A DNA stretch of 64,000 bases from Candidatus Deferrimicrobiaceae bacterium (GCA_036504035.1 DASXVV010000012.1:62001-126000); one strand, 5' to 3'; positions 7,546 to 16,856 are shown, counted from the first letter of the stretch. Program-made: numbers and translations. The notes: generated from the letters alone by a model not told the origin.

Positions 7546-9072
7546 ATGAGAGAACATCGGTTCCGGAATTCCCTGGTCGTAGCCCTTTTCCTGATCCCCC
7601 TTCTCGCGGCAAGCTCCGCGAAGGCGGAGATCCGGACCATCTCGTGGAGCCCGGTGACGCAATACACCGACAATTCCACGATCCCCACCGGGGTCGGCAT
7701 CGACTACACGGTCTACTGGACGACCGACAACACGCTTGCGACGGCCTCCCTCAAATCCATTGCGGACAACGTGGCGACGACGTCGGCCACGTTCGACCCC
7801 GATCTCAAGGGCATGGTTCGTCAAACGACCGTCTACTTCACGATCAAGACCGTCCTGAGCGACGGGATGGAATCGCTGCTGGCGCCCGCGTTCGCTTGGC
7901 TGGTTCCCGCCGCGACGCCCGTGCCGCCTCCGCCGCCGACGCTTACGGGGATTTCGATCAGCGGTCCTTCCTCTGTCAACGAAGGGACGACGGGCGCCTA
8001 CTCGGCGACGGCGACCTGGAGCGACAACACGACGACGTCGGTCACGCCGGGCTGGAGCGTGACCGGAACGGGCGCCACGATCGGAAGCACGGGCGTGCTG
8101 ACGGCCGGGAACGTGACGGCGAACCAGAGCGTGACGGTCACGGCGAGCTATACGGGCGGGGGCGTGACGAAGAGCGCGTCAAAGGCGGTCACGATCGCCT
8201 ACGTCGCGCCGACGCTGACGGGGATTTCAATCAGCGGTCCTTCCTCTGTCAACGAAGGGACGACGGGCGCCTACTCGGCGACGGCGACCTGGAGCGACAC
8301 CACGACGACGGTGGTCGTGCCAACGTGGAGCGTGACCGGAACGGGCGCGACGATCGGCAGCACGGGCGTGCTGACGGCCGGGAACGTGACGGCGAACCAG
8401 AGCGTGACGGTCACGGCGAGCTATACGGGCGGGGGCGTGACGAAGAGCGCGTCGAAGGCGGTCACGATCGCCTATGTCGCGCCGACGCTGACGGGCCTGA
8501 CGATCAGCGGCCCGGCGTCGGTCAACGGCGGGGCGACGGGCGCTTACACGGCGACGGCGACCTGGAGCGACACCACGACGACGGTGGTCGTGCCAACGTG
8601 GAGCGTGACCGGAACGGGCGCGACGATCGGCAGCACGGGCGTGCTGACCGCCGGGAAAGTGACGGCAAGCCAGGCCGTGACGGTGACGGCGAGCTATGTC
8701 GGAGGCGGCGTGACGAAGACGGCCTCGCAGGCGGTCACGATCGCCTATGTCGCGCCGACGCTGACGGGCCTGACGATCAGCGGCCCGGCGTCGGTCAACG
8801 AGGGGACGACGGTCACGTACACGGCGACGGCGACCTGGAGCGACAACACGGCGACGCCGGTGACGCCGACATGGAGCGTGACGACGACCTACGCGACGAT
8901 CAGCAGCGCGGGCGTGCTGACCGCAGGAACGGTGACGGCGAACCAGGCCGTGACGGTGAGCGCGAGCTACGTGGGGGGCGGCGTGACGAAGACGGCCTCG
9001 CAGGCGGTCACAGTCGTCAACGTGGCCAGCCGCACGCCGGCGACGCCCGTCATCAACGGGGTCGGCCCGTAG
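7546..9072 (+). CDS. Secreted protein with four tandem Ig-like (Big_2-like) repeats
   Basis: 508 residues. Signal peptide 1-27 (LVVALFLIPLLAASSAKA), then a ~100-residue domain starting IRTISWSPVTQY with an FnIII-like look, a proline linker (VPPPPP) and four 91-residue repeats from residue 132, each beginning TLTGISISGP or TLTGLTISGP and containing ATATWSD, SVTGTGATI, VLTAG and VTVTASY. The last ~13 residues (RTPATPVINGVGP) end without an obvious anchor. Likely exported and structural or adhesive. No catalytic residues. The repeats are nearly identical at DNA level, so copy number may vary between strains. Convergent with mutS2. Confidence 0.8.
   Translation: MREHRFRNSLVVALFLIPLLAASSAKAEIRTISWSPVTQYTDNSTIPTGVGIDYTVYWTTDNTLATASLKSIADNVATTSATFDPDLKGMVRQTTVYFTIKTVLSDGMESLLAPAFAWLVPAATPVPPPPPTLTGISISGPSSVNEGTTGAYSATATWSDNTTTSVTPGWSVTGTGATIGSTGVLTAGNVTANQSVTVTASYTGGGVTKSASKAVTIAYVAPTLTGISISGPSSVNEGTTGAYSATATWSDTTTTVVVPTWSVTGTGATIGSTGVLTAGNVTANQSVTVTASYTGGGVTKSASKAVTIAYVAPTLTGLTISGPASVNGGATGAYTATATWSDTTTTVVVPTWSVTGTGATIGSTGVLTAGKVTASQAVTVTASYVGGGVTKTASQAVTIAYVAPTLTGLTISGPASVNEGTTVTYTATATWSDNTATPVTPTWSVTTTYATISSAGVLTAGTVTANQAVTVSASYVGGGVTKTASQAVTVVNVASRTPATPVINGVGP
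7939..9030 (+). repeat. Four tandem 273-bp repeats inside the Ig-like gene
   Basis: The repeat unit starts at 7939, 8212, 8485 and 8758, an exact 273-bp (91-codon) period. Units 2 and 3 share a run of about 80 bases without difference (from about 8296 and 8569). Units 1 and 2 share long identical tracts. The codons, not just the residues, are conserved, indicating recent duplication or gene conversion. Confidence 0.95.
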
Positions 9073-9103
9073 CCAGGGCGGCTTCCAGGCTGGGCGGGAC
9101 GGC

Positions 9104-11521
9104 TTAGGCGAGCACGACGATCGTGACGCCGTCCCCGCCCTGCTCGCGGGGGGCGGGAAGAAACCGCTTGGCGTAGGGCGAGTTCCTGAGGTGGCGCCGG
9201 ACGCCGGCCTTCAGTGCGCCGGTGCCGTGGCCGTGGATGATGAAAGCGTGGTTCGCGTGCGCCATGGCGAGCCGATCGAGGAAGGCGTCGATCTCGGGCA
9301 ATGCGTCGTCGACGTAGGCGCCGCGCAGGTCGATCGTGTTGTCGGCCGTCTGTGGAAAGATGTCTCCGGAAAGCCCGTCGACGCCCCCGGTGCTCCCGCC
9401 TGAAGGACGCTGGCGCGCGGAAGGGGCGGCAACGGGTGCGGGGAAGACGCGGAGCTGGTCGCGCCCGATCCGCACCTTCATCCCCCCTGCGTTGACCTCG
9501 ACCTCGCGGTCTCCGGGCGAAACCACCGAGGCGACCTCGCCTTCCTTCTTCAACGACAGGACGAAGACCTTCCGGCCTTGAGGCAGCACCGTGTCGGGGG
9601 CGACGGGCATCGTCCTGCTGATGTTCGCGCGCAGCACCGGGTCTTCGCTCTCCGCGACGGCCGCCTTCTCCTTCCACTCCCGCAGGACGGTCTGCGCCTT
9701 GCGCACCGTCTCGATCTTGCGATCCTTGCGCAATTCTTCCGTGACCGACCGCATCTGCGCCTCGGCCTTGCGGACTTCCTCCCGGATCCGGTCGCGCGCC
9801 TTCGACAGCGCCTTCGATTCGTCGTCCCGCGCCTTGGCCCGGTCGGCGTCGAACTTCCGCTTCGCCTCCTCGGCTTCCCGCCGCCGGACGGCCAGCTCGG
9901 CCGCCTCGGCCCGCATTTTCGCCCGCTCGAGGTCGAGCTGGTCGAGCACCTCGGCGAGCTTCTGCCCCTCGGCCGAAAGGTAGGTCGCCGCACGCGCAAG
10001 CACCTCCTCCGGGAATCCGAGCCCCCGGGCGATCTCCATCCCCATGCTCCGCCCCGGGATGCCGATGCGCAGGCGATAGGTGGGGCGAAGATGCTCGGGA
10101 TCGAATTCCATCGAGCCGTTCTCGAACCGCTTGTCCTGGAATGCGATCGCCTTCAGCTCCTCGAAGTGGGTGGTGGCGACCACGCGCACGTCGCGGTCGG
10201 CCAGCGCCTCGAGAAACGCCCGGGCGATCGCGGCGCCTTCCCGCGGGTCGGTTCCGGAAACGACTTCGTCCAGCAGCACCAGCGAGCCGGGACCGGATTC
10301 GGAGAGGATGCCGTTGAGCCGCCGGATGTGGGCGGAGAAGGTGGACAGGTCCTGCTCGACGCTCTGCTCGTCGCCCACCGCGACGAAGAGGTGCGGAAAG
10401 ATCGAGACGGTCGATTCGCCCTCGGCGGGGATCGACAACCCCGCCATCGCCATCAACGTGAGGGTTCCCAGCGTCTTCAGCGCCACCGTCTTGCCGCCGG
10501 CGTTGGGGCCGGTCAGGACGAGGCACTGGTACGGCCGCCCCAGCCGGATGTCGTTGGGCACGACGACCTTCTTTCCGAGCACCATCAGCGGGTGGCGCGC
10601 CGAGACGAGCGCCGTTTCCCCGCCGTCTGTGACCGTTGGTTCGGCCGCCGCCATCTCTTCGGCGAGCAGCGCGCGGGCCTGGATGAAGTCGAGCGCGGCG
10701 AGTGCGTCACGGCACTCGAGAAGCTCCTCGCCCTTGCACGCCACGGAAGCGGTCAGCTCGGCCAGGATGCGGGCGACCTCCCGGTCGACCTCGATCTCGG
10801 CCATCTTCACTTCGTTGTTGAGGTGGACCAGCTCCTCGGGCTCGAAGAAGATCGTCTGCCCGCTCTGCGAAGTGTCGTGGACGATGCCCTGGAAAAGGCC
10901 CTTGGCTGCCGTCTTGAACGGGATGACCACGCGGCCGGATCGCAGCGTCGTATACGATTCCTGGACGTGGCGCTGGTATCTCGGGCTGGTCGCGATCTCG
11001 TTGGCCTTCTCCTGCAGCCGGAGGCGCACCGAGGCCAGTCGCTGGCGCAACTTCCCCAGCGTGGCGGAGGCGCGGTCGAGAACCAGGCCCGCGGGATCGA
11101 TCTTCCAGTCGATCTCCTCGGCCAGCTCGCGAAGGGGGGGCAAGGCGTTGGCGTAACGGGAGAGACGCGGATAGCGCCCTTTTCGCTCGTCGAAGAATTT
11201 GCGGATCCGCTCCCCGTTGCGGGCGGTCTTTCCGATCTGAAGCAGGTCGGCGGGCGACAGGACGGCGCCCTTGTGCGCCTGCTCGACCTGGGAACCGATT
11301 TCGGACAGGCCTTCGAGCGGCAGCGGGTTTTCGGCGAGGACCAGCTTCCGGGCGTCGCGGTTCTCTTCGAGCGAGGCGCGGATCAGGTCGAGATCGACGA
11401 ACGGCGTCAGGGCGGCGCACCGATCCCGGCCGGGCCCGGAGGACGCGTGGGCGCAAAGCCGCGCCACGATCTTTTCCCATTCGAGCGCGGCGAGGGCCGA
11501 TGTGAGCGATGGAGGCGACAC
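9104..11521 (-). CDS. mutS2: Endonuclease MutS2
   Basis: MutS2 is a MutS-like ATPase with a C-terminal nuclease domain, linked to suppression of recombination or rescue of collided ribosomes. 805 residues: helical core (1-320), Walker A GPNAGGKT (338-345), Walker B LVLLDE (414-419), a long charged coiled coil (about 510-620) and a C-terminal Smr domain with IDLRGAYVDDA and the HGHGTGALK motif. The mismatch-binding domain of true MutS is absent, as expected. The GTG at 11521 matches the family N-terminus (LEWEKIVARL); an in-frame ATG at 11593 would run into the divergent ccsA gene. Confidence 0.93.
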   Translation of the reverse strand: MSPPSLTSALAALEWEKIVARLCAHASSGPGRDRCAALTPFVDLDLIRASLEENRDARKLVLAENPLPLEGLSEIGSQVEQAHKGAVLSPADLLQIGKTARNGERIRKFFDERKGRYPRLSRYANALPPLRELAEEIDWKIDPAGLVLDRASATLGKLRQRLASVRLRLQEKANEIATSPRYQRHVQESYTTLRSGRVVIPFKTAAKGLFQGIVHDTSQSGQTIFFEPEELVHLNNEVKMAEIEVDREVARILAELTASVACKGEELLECRDALAALDFIQARALLAEEMAAAEPTVTDGGETALVSARHPLMVLGKKVVVPNDIRLGRPYQCLVLTGPNAGGKTVALKTLGTLTLMAMAGLSIPAEGESTVSIFPHLFVAVGDEQSVEQDLSTFSAHIRRLNGILSESGPGSLVLLDEVVSGTDPREGAAIARAFLEALADRDVRVVATTHFEELKAIAFQDKRFENGSMEFDPEHLRPTYRLRIGIPGRSMGMEIARGLGFPEEVLARAATYLSAEGQKLAEVLDQLDLERAKMRAEAAELAVRRREAEEAKRKFDADRAKARDDESKALSKARDRIREEVRKAEAQMRSVTEELRKDRKIETVRKAQTVLREWKEKAAVAESEDPVLRANISRTMPVAPDTVLPQGRKVFVLSLKKEGEVASVVSPGDREVEVNAGGMKVRIGRDQLRVFPAPVAAPSARQRPSGGSTGGVDGLSGDIFPQTADNTIDLRGAYVDDALPEIDAFLDRLAMAHANHAFIIHGHGTGALKAGVRRHLRNSPYAKRFLPAPREQGGDGVTIVVLA

Positions 11522-11567
11522 GGGTTCATGGTAGCATAGGCGTTTCAATCCACTGAAGAGGCCCCGT

Positions 11568-12353
11568 TTGGCCGTCCTGACCGGCATCCACATCGTCCTG
11601 TTCTGGCTTTCGCTCGCCGCCTACGTAGCCGAGGCCGGCCTCCGGTTGGGCGGTGTCGTGCCGAAGTCGTCGCTGCGATCCGCGCTGTTCGGCGGCGTCG
11701 TGCTGCATGCCCTGTTTCTCGCGATCCGCTGGTGGATCTCCGGGCATGCCCCGATGGCGGGGCTGTTCGAATCGCTGACCGTGTTTTCCTTCTGCTCCGC
11801 CGTCGCCGGATTGCTTCTTTGCCGCGGTGAGGCGCTGCGCCCCGCGTGGCGCCCCCTGTCGATCCTCGTGCTGCTGCCGCAGGTTGCGGCGGCGCTGCTC
11901 GACAAGGGGACGAGCCCCCTCTTCCCGGCGCTCGACACCCCCTGGTTCGCCACCCACGTCGGCCTCTCGTTTTTGGGCTACGGATTCTTCGCCGTCGGCT
12001 TCGCGCTCGCGTGGGTCTACCTGCGCAACGGCGACGACGCGGTCTATCGCGCCGGATCGCTCTCCGCGCTCTACGGCTTCTCCGCCTTCTCGGCCGGGAT
12101 GGTGTGCGGCGGCATCTGGGCCTACTACGCCTGGGGCTCCTACTGGATCTGGACGCCCAAGGAGATCTGGTCGGTCGTGCTTTGGCTCTACTTCGCCGCG
12201 CTGACCCACCTCAAGTACATCCCGGTCCAGCCCGGCTGGCCCGGCTGGACGCGCCGCCTCGAGATGTGGGCCACGGTCGGCGGCTACGCGGTCATGCTCC
12301 TCACCTTCCTCGGCGTCTCGCTGCTGCTGCGCAGCTCCCACTCGATGCGATGA
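11568..12353 (+). CDS. ccsA: Cytochrome c biogenesis protein, CcsA/ResC type (often annotated CcsB)
   Basis: System II haem delivery/ligation protein of the inner membrane. 261 residues, about eight hydrophobic segments, and the diagnostic tryptophan-rich motif WAYYAWGSYWIWTPKE near residue 190, with conserved His in TPWFATHVGLSFLG and in LTHLKYI. The start is TTG at 11568 with GAAGAGG 6 bases upstream. It pairs with resB 330 bases downstream. Together they would mature the many c-type cytochromes encoded in this window. Confidence 0.9.
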   Translation: MAVLTGIHIVLFWLSLAAYVAEAGLRLGGVVPKSSLRSALFGGVVLHALFLAIRWWISGHAPMAGLFESLTVFSFCSAVAGLLLCRGEALRPAWRPLSILVLLPQVAAALLDKGTSPLFPALDTPWFATHVGLSFLGYGFFAVGFALAWVYLRNGDDAVYRAGSLSALYGFSAFSAGMVCGGIWAYYAWGSYWIWTPKEIWSVVLWLYFAALTHLKYIPVQPGWPGWTRRLEMWATVGGYAVMLLTFLGVSLLLRSSHSMR

Positions 12354-12354
12354 A

Positions 12355-12617
12355 GCGGATGCCCCGAAATTCCTTCGCTCCGGGGCGGGGGCCGTTCACT
12401 CCGTGGGCAGCCGCAACACTTCTATCCACCGGCACCCGCCAACCGGCTCACGCTCGGACCTCCTGTCCTCGCTGCCGCCGGCGGCCTGCGCTCACTTCCG
12501 GCGCCATCCATGGCGCCTCTTCCTCGCTATCCGCTCGGCGTTCGCTCCGGAGCTCGAATCCCCGATTCATATCTCTTCGGACGGATTCTCGCTCCCCATC
12601 CCCTTCCGCTACGGAAG
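12355..12617 (+). repeat. Dispersed repeat, copy A (split by ~158 bases)
   Basis: Block 1 (12355-12435, 81 bases) matches the reverse complement of 20746-20826 with about 8 differences by eye. Block 2 (12594-12617, 24 bases, an imperfect palindrome around CTTCCGCTACGGAAG) matches the reverse complement of 20711-20734 with one difference. In copy B the two blocks are 11 bases apart. The extra ~150 bases here include GGCGCC-ATCCAT-GGCGCC and other palindromes. This fills the ccsA-resB gap; I see no gene in it. Confidence 0.8.
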
Positions 12618-12684
12618 GCGAGGGCATCCGGTGTGGGTTTGTGCGACGTGCCGGAAGCCTGTGGAGTTGTCCCGGGAGGGCGCG

Positions 12685-13434
12685 ATGAAAAGCCTCTGGC
12701 GGGTCTTGACGTCGCTCAAGACGTGCGCGTGGATGGGGCTGCTGTTCACCGTGTCCGGTGCGGTCGGGTCGGTCGTAATGGGGTGGTACCCCGACCTGTT
12801 CGGCGACATGGACGCGCAGGTCTTTTCGGGCTGGTGCGCGCAGAAGGGGTTCGTCGCGCCCGTCGCGACGTCGTGGCTTTACGGGCTGGTGCTGGCGACC
12901 GGGCTGCTCGCGCTCAACGCGGCGTGCTGCACCGCCGAGCGGCTGGTGCAGATCTTCCGCGGGAAGTTCAACCTGCGGCGGTTGTTGCCGCACGTCATGC
13001 ACGTCGCTTTTCTCGGCGTCGTGCTGTCGCACCTCGTGAGCGCGACGAGCGGCGACCGGATCAAGGGGATCCAGGTGCCCGAGGGGCGCTTCGCGCCGGT
13101 GGGCGCGACGGGGCTGGTGCTGGGGGTCGACAAGATCCACGTCGAGATGGCGCCGCAGGGTTACCCCAAGGATTTCGGGGCGGCGGTGTCGCTCTACCGG
13201 GGCAACGCGACGGTCGCCCGCGGCTGGGTCCGGGCCAACGCGCCGCTCTTTCACGAGGGGTATGCCATTTACCTGAAGACGTTCGGTCCGACGCCGTGGG
13301 GGGCGCCGTATGCCGAGTTCGACGCCAACCGCGACCCGGGCGCGCTCCCGATCCTGCTCTCGTGCCTGCTGTTCACCGTCGCGAACCTCCTCTACCTTCT
13401 CCCCGCGAGGAAAAAAGATGACCCGACTTCGTAA
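12685..13434 (+). CDS. resB: ResB-like cytochrome c biogenesis protein (short form)
   Basis: 249 residues, ATG 12685 with GGGAGGG 4 bases upstream. The N-terminus (LWRVLTSLKTCAWMGLLFTVSGAVGSV) and the second segment (LLALNAACCTAERL) match ResB, followed by HVMHVAFLGVVLSHLVS, a periplasmic part (ATSGDRIKGIQVPEG ...) and a last membrane helix near the C-terminus. ResB proteins are usually 400-550 residues, so the periplasmic domain is much reduced. With ccsA it would form the system II haem-handling complex. Its stop overlaps the start of ldcA by 17 bases. Confidence 0.8.
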   Translation: MKSLWRVLTSLKTCAWMGLLFTVSGAVGSVVMGWYPDLFGDMDAQVFSGWCAQKGFVAPVATSWLYGLVLATGLLALNAACCTAERLVQIFRGKFNLRRLLPHVMHVAFLGVVLSHLVSATSGDRIKGIQVPEGRFAPVGATGLVLGVDKIHVEMAPQGYPKDFGAAVSLYRGNATVARGWVRANAPLFHEGYAIYLKTFGPTPWGAPYAEFDANRDPGALPILLSCLLFTVANLLYLLPARKKDDPTS

Positions 13435-14341
13435 GCCGCTCCCGCTGCGCCAGGGCGATTTGGTTCGCCTCGTTTCGCCCGCCGGGCCGGTCGACCGGAA
13501 CAAGCTCGACCGGGGCGTCGCCCGGCTGTCCGCCGCCGGATACGCGGTCGAGGTGCCCGACGGCGTTTACGAGAATGGCGGCTATCTCGCAGGAGACGAT
13601 GCCCATCGCGCGGCGCAGGTCAACGACGCGCTGGCGGCGCCCGGCGTGCGCGCCGTCGTGGCGGCGCGGGGCGGCTTCGGCACGACGCGTCTCATGCCGC
13701 GGATCGACTGGAAACGGGCCACGGCGGCGCGCCGGCTCGTCGTCGGCTACAGCGACCTGTCCGCGATCCTGTCGTACCTGGCGACGCGGCTCAAGGTCCC
13801 CGCGATCCACGGGCCGATGCCGGCGGCCGACCTCGCCAACCGTTTCGACGCGGAGGCGCTCGACGCCTTCGTCCGGCTGGCGGCGGGGGCGGTTTCGCCG
13901 AAAGAGGCGTGGGGGCTGCCGTGCGAGCGGCTGCGCGGCGGCGCCGCGGAGGGCATCCTGTCCGGCGGCTGCCTGTCGGTGCTGACGTCGCTTTTGGGCA
14001 CGCCGTACGTCCCCGATTTCCGGGGGGCGCTCCTGTTTCTCGAAGACGTGGGCGAGCCCGCCTACCGGATCGACCGGTCGCTGACGCAGTGGCTCCAGTC
14101 CGGTCGCTGGTCCGGCGTGCAGGGGATCGTCGTGGGACGGACGGCGCCGGTCAAGGGCGAGTCCGAAGACGACCTCCGTCGGCTGTTCGCCGGGGCCGCG
14201 AAGACGCTGGGCGTCCCTTGCTGGTACGGCTTTCCCGCCGGCCACGAAGGGCCGAACTATGCGCTTCCGTTCGGCGTGCCGGCCCGGATCGACACGAAGG
14301 GCCGCCTTTTCCTGTGCGAGTCGCCGGTGGCCGATCGATGA
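13418..14341 (+). CDS. ldcA: LD-carboxypeptidase (S66 family)
   Basis: Removes the terminal D-Ala from murein tetrapeptides during peptidoglycan recycling; cytoplasmic. 307 residues. The nucleophile serine is in VVGYSDLSAI, the Glu in LFLEDVGEPAYRIDR, and the His in GFPAGHEGPNYALPFG, the S66 Ser-Glu-His triad. N-terminal RLVSPAGPV is also typical. Start ATG 13418 (AGG 8 bases upstream), inside the end of resB; its stop overlaps the next gene as ATGA, indicating coupling to the serine hydrolase and mpl. Confidence 0.9.
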   Translation: MTRLRKPLPLRQGDLVRLVSPAGPVDRNKLDRGVARLSAAGYAVEVPDGVYENGGYLAGDDAHRAAQVNDALAAPGVRAVVAARGGFGTTRLMPRIDWKRATAARRLVVGYSDLSAILSYLATRLKVPAIHGPMPAADLANRFDAEALDAFVRLAAGAVSPKEAWGLPCERLRGGAAEGILSGGCLSVLTSLLGTPYVPDFRGALLFLEDVGEPAYRIDRSLTQWLQSGRWSGVQGIVVGRTAPVKGESEDDLRRLFAGAAKTLGVPCWYGFPAGHEGPNYALPFGVPARIDTKGRLFLCESPVADR

Positions 14342-15450
14342 TCGTCGCCGCCGGGGATCGCGAGCCCCGCTTCGACCGCGCGCTGGCGCTGCTCGACCAG
14401 GGCACCGAAGCGCGCGCCTGGTCGGCGGCGGTGCTGCTGGCCGCGAAGGGCGACGAGCTGCTGCTGCACGCGGCCGCGGGCGGCGCCCGCCCCGATTCGA
14501 TCTTCGACGTGGCTTCGCTCACCAAGCCGGTGACGGCGACGCTGTTCCACGCGCTCGTCGAGGACGGGAAGCTGCCGCAGGACGGCGTCGTGCACGAGAC
14601 CGTGCCGCTCCGCTTCTCCGACCCGGCCGGCGAAACGGTCCGGTTTTCCCAATTGCTGTCGCACACCGCGGGGCTGGCCGCCTGGCGGCCGTTCTTCGAT
14701 GACCTGCGCGCCGAGGAGATGCTCGAGAACCGCACGCTGACCGGGACGGCCGAAGGGCACGACCGGATCATCCGGGCGGTGCTCGACTCCCGGATCGAGG
14801 CGCCGCCGGGCACGAAGTGGCTCTACAGCGACCTGGGGTTCATCGTCCTCGGGCGCGCGCTCGAGCTGGCGGCGTTCGAGCCGCTCGACCGGCTGCTCGC
14901 GCGGCGGCTCGCCGGACCGCTCGGCATGGCCGACACCGGCTATCTGCCGCTCGAGCGGCAGCCCGAGGATGCGGCGCTCCGAATCGTCCCCACCGGCTGG
15001 TCCGACGCCCGCGAGATCGAGAAGGTCGGCCAGGTCGACGACGAGAACGCGGCCGCGATGGGGGGCGTCGCCGGGCACGCGGGGGTTTTCTCGACCGCGC
15101 CCGACCTGCTCCGCTTTTCCCGCGAGATCCTGCGCGCCCGCAAGGGGGAAGGGCGGGTGCTGCACCGTCCCTCGGCGCTGTCGATGTGCGAACGCGTGTC
15201 CCAGCCGCCCGGCTGTCCCCGGACGCGGGGCTGGGACACTCCCGAGCCGTCGTCGCAGGCCGGCACGCTGTTTTCCCCGCATTCGATCGGACATTTGGGC
15301 TACACCGGCTGTTCGCTCTGGATCGACCTCGACCGGGAGATCACGGTCGTCCTATTGACCAACCGGGTCGTCTTCGGCCCCGACAACCGGCTGATCCGCA
15401 ACTTCCGGCCCGGAATTCACGACGCCGTCATGGAGGGCATCATCCGTTGA
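14338..15450 (+). CDS. Serine hydrolase of the beta-lactamase/class C fold
   Basis: 370 residues. The SxxK motif is SLTK (FDVASLTKPVTATLFH), the YxN-equivalent is YSD in TKWLYSDLGFIVLGRALE, and a late HLGYTGCS fills the KTG/HTG position. No signal peptide is seen, so it is probably cytoplasmic, unlike penicillin-binding proteins or AmpC. It overlaps ldcA (ATGA) and mpl (TTGA) by 4 bases each. That context suggests a role on muropeptides or amino-acid amide/ester substrates, which is inference. The protein could instead be a general esterase. Confidence 0.8.
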   Translation: MIVAAGDREPRFDRALALLDQGTEARAWSAAVLLAAKGDELLLHAAAGGARPDSIFDVASLTKPVTATLFHALVEDGKLPQDGVVHETVPLRFSDPAGETVRFSQLLSHTAGLAAWRPFFDDLRAEEMLENRTLTGTAEGHDRIIRAVLDSRIEAPPGTKWLYSDLGFIVLGRALELAAFEPLDRLLARRLAGPLGMADTGYLPLERQPEDAALRIVPTGWSDAREIEKVGQVDDENAAAMGGVAGHAGVFSTAPDLLRFSREILRARKGEGRVLHRPSALSMCERVSQPPGCPRTRGWDTPEPSSQAGTLFSPHSIGHLGYTGCSLWIDLDREITVVLLTNRVVFGPDNRLIRNFRPGIHDAVMEGIIR

Positions 15451-16856
15451 AGAACATCCACGTGATCGCCGCATGCGGGGTGGGCATGGCTTCCCTTGCC
15501 GGCATGCTCCAGGAAAAGGGGTTCCGCGTTACCGGCTCCGATAACGACGTCTATCCCCCGATGAGCACCCAGCTCGAGAAGCTCGGCATCCGGCTGTCCT
15601 CTCCATACAGGGCGGAAAACATTCCGTCCGACGCCGAGCTCGTCGTCGTGGGCAACGCGGTGTCGCGCGACAATCCCGAGTGCGTCGAGGCGGTCCGGCG
15701 CGGCCTGCCGCTGCTGTCGATGCCGCAGGCGCTCGCCGAATATTTCATCGAGGGGCGCGAATCGCTCGTCGTCGCCGGCACGCACGGCAAGACCACGACG
15801 ACGTCGCTGGCCGCCTGGACGCTGTTTGCGCTGGGCGACGACCCGTCGTTCCTGGTGGGGGGCGTCCCGAGGAATTTCCCGGTCAGCTACCGGATCGGGC
15901 AGGGCCCGCGCTTCGTCGTCGAGGGCGACGAATACGACACGGCCTGGTTCGACAAGGGGCCCAAGTTCCTCCATTACCGGCCCAAGACCGTGCTGCTGAC
16001 CAGCATCGAGTTCGACCACGCCGACATCTACCGCGATCTCGACCACGTCAAGGACTCGTTCCGGAAGCTGGCCCGGCTGATCCCCGAGGACGGGCTACTC
16101 GTCGCGTGCGGCGACTATCCGGACGTCGTCGAGGTGGCCGGAGAGGCGCGCTGCCCGGTCGTCTTCTATTCCGCCGCCGATGCGCCTCCGCCGCTCCCGG
16201 CCGGGGCGACGCTGCACCGGGTTACCGACCGGCGCGAGGAGGAAGGGGCCAGCGCCTTCCGGATCGATGCCGCCGGTCCCGTTTTCCGGCTCCGGCTGCC
16301 CGGCCGTCACAACGCGGCCAACGCCGCGGCCGTGTCGATCGCCCTGGTCCGCGCCGGCTTCGCCCCCGAAAAGGTCGCCGCTGCGATGGCGGGCTTCGAG
16401 GGGGTCCGCCGCCGGCAGGAGATCGTCGGCGAGTTCGGCGGCGTACTCGTCATCGACGACTTCGCCCACCACCCGACTGCCGTGCGCGAGACGGTGCGCG
16501 CGGTGCGGGGCCGCTGGCCCGGCCGCCGTGTGATCGCGGTGTTCGAGCCGCGCTCCAACACGAGCCGCCGCAACGTCTTCCAGAAAGAGTTCGCCGCCGC
16601 GCTGGCCGAGGCCGACGCGGTGATCGTCGCCGGCGTCTTCGGGGCGGGCAAGATTCCCGAGGCCGAGCGGATGTCGCCCGAGCAGCTGGCGTCCTCGGTG
16701 CGGGCGTTGGGACGGGAGGCGTCGTTCGTGGCCGAGGTCGACGACATCGTGAAACGCCTTGCGGAAAATTGCCGACCCGGCGATTTGGTACTCGTGATGT
16801 CCAACGGCGGCTTCGGCGGAATCCAGCAGAAGCTGGCGGCGCAGCTGCCGTCTTGA
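15447..16856 (+). CDS. mpl: UDP-MurNAc:L-alanyl-gamma-D-glutamyl-meso-DAP ligase
   Basis: Mpl reattaches recycled murein tripeptide to UDP-MurNAc. 469 residues in the Mur ligase layout: N-terminal HVIAACGVGMASLAGML, ATP P-loop VVAGTHGKTTTTSL (about residue 110), central VVEGDEYDTAWFD (the Mpl/MurC signature), SIEFDHADIY, LPGRHNAANAAA and C-terminal FEPRSNTSRR. The EGDEYDTA motif favours Mpl over MurC. TTG start at 15447 with GGAGGG 9 bases upstream. Translationally coupled to the serine hydrolase. Confidence 0.92.
   Translation: MKNIHVIAACGVGMASLAGMLQEKGFRVTGSDNDVYPPMSTQLEKLGIRLSSPYRAENIPSDAELVVVGNAVSRDNPECVEAVRRGLPLLSMPQALAEYFIEGRESLVVAGTHGKTTTTSLAAWTLFALGDDPSFLVGGVPRNFPVSYRIGQGPRFVVEGDEYDTAWFDKGPKFLHYRPKTVLLTSIEFDHADIYRDLDHVKDSFRKLARLIPEDGLLVACGDYPDVVEVAGEARCPVVFYSAADAPPPLPAGATLHRVTDRREEEGASAFRIDAAGPVFRLRLPGRHNAANAAAVSIALVRAGFAPEKVAAAMAGFEGVRRRQEIVGEFGGVLVIDDFAHHPTAVRETVRAVRGRWPGRRVIAVFEPRSNTSRRNVFQKEFAAALAEADAVIVAGVFGAGKIPEAERMSPEQLASSVRALGREASFVAEVDDIVKRLAENCRPGDLVLVMSNGGFGGIQQKLAAQLPS

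Noticed and set aside
9578-11539. 653-codon plus-strand frame over mutS2
   Set aside because: Shadow of mutS2; composition is Arg/Gly/His-rich and no motif is present.
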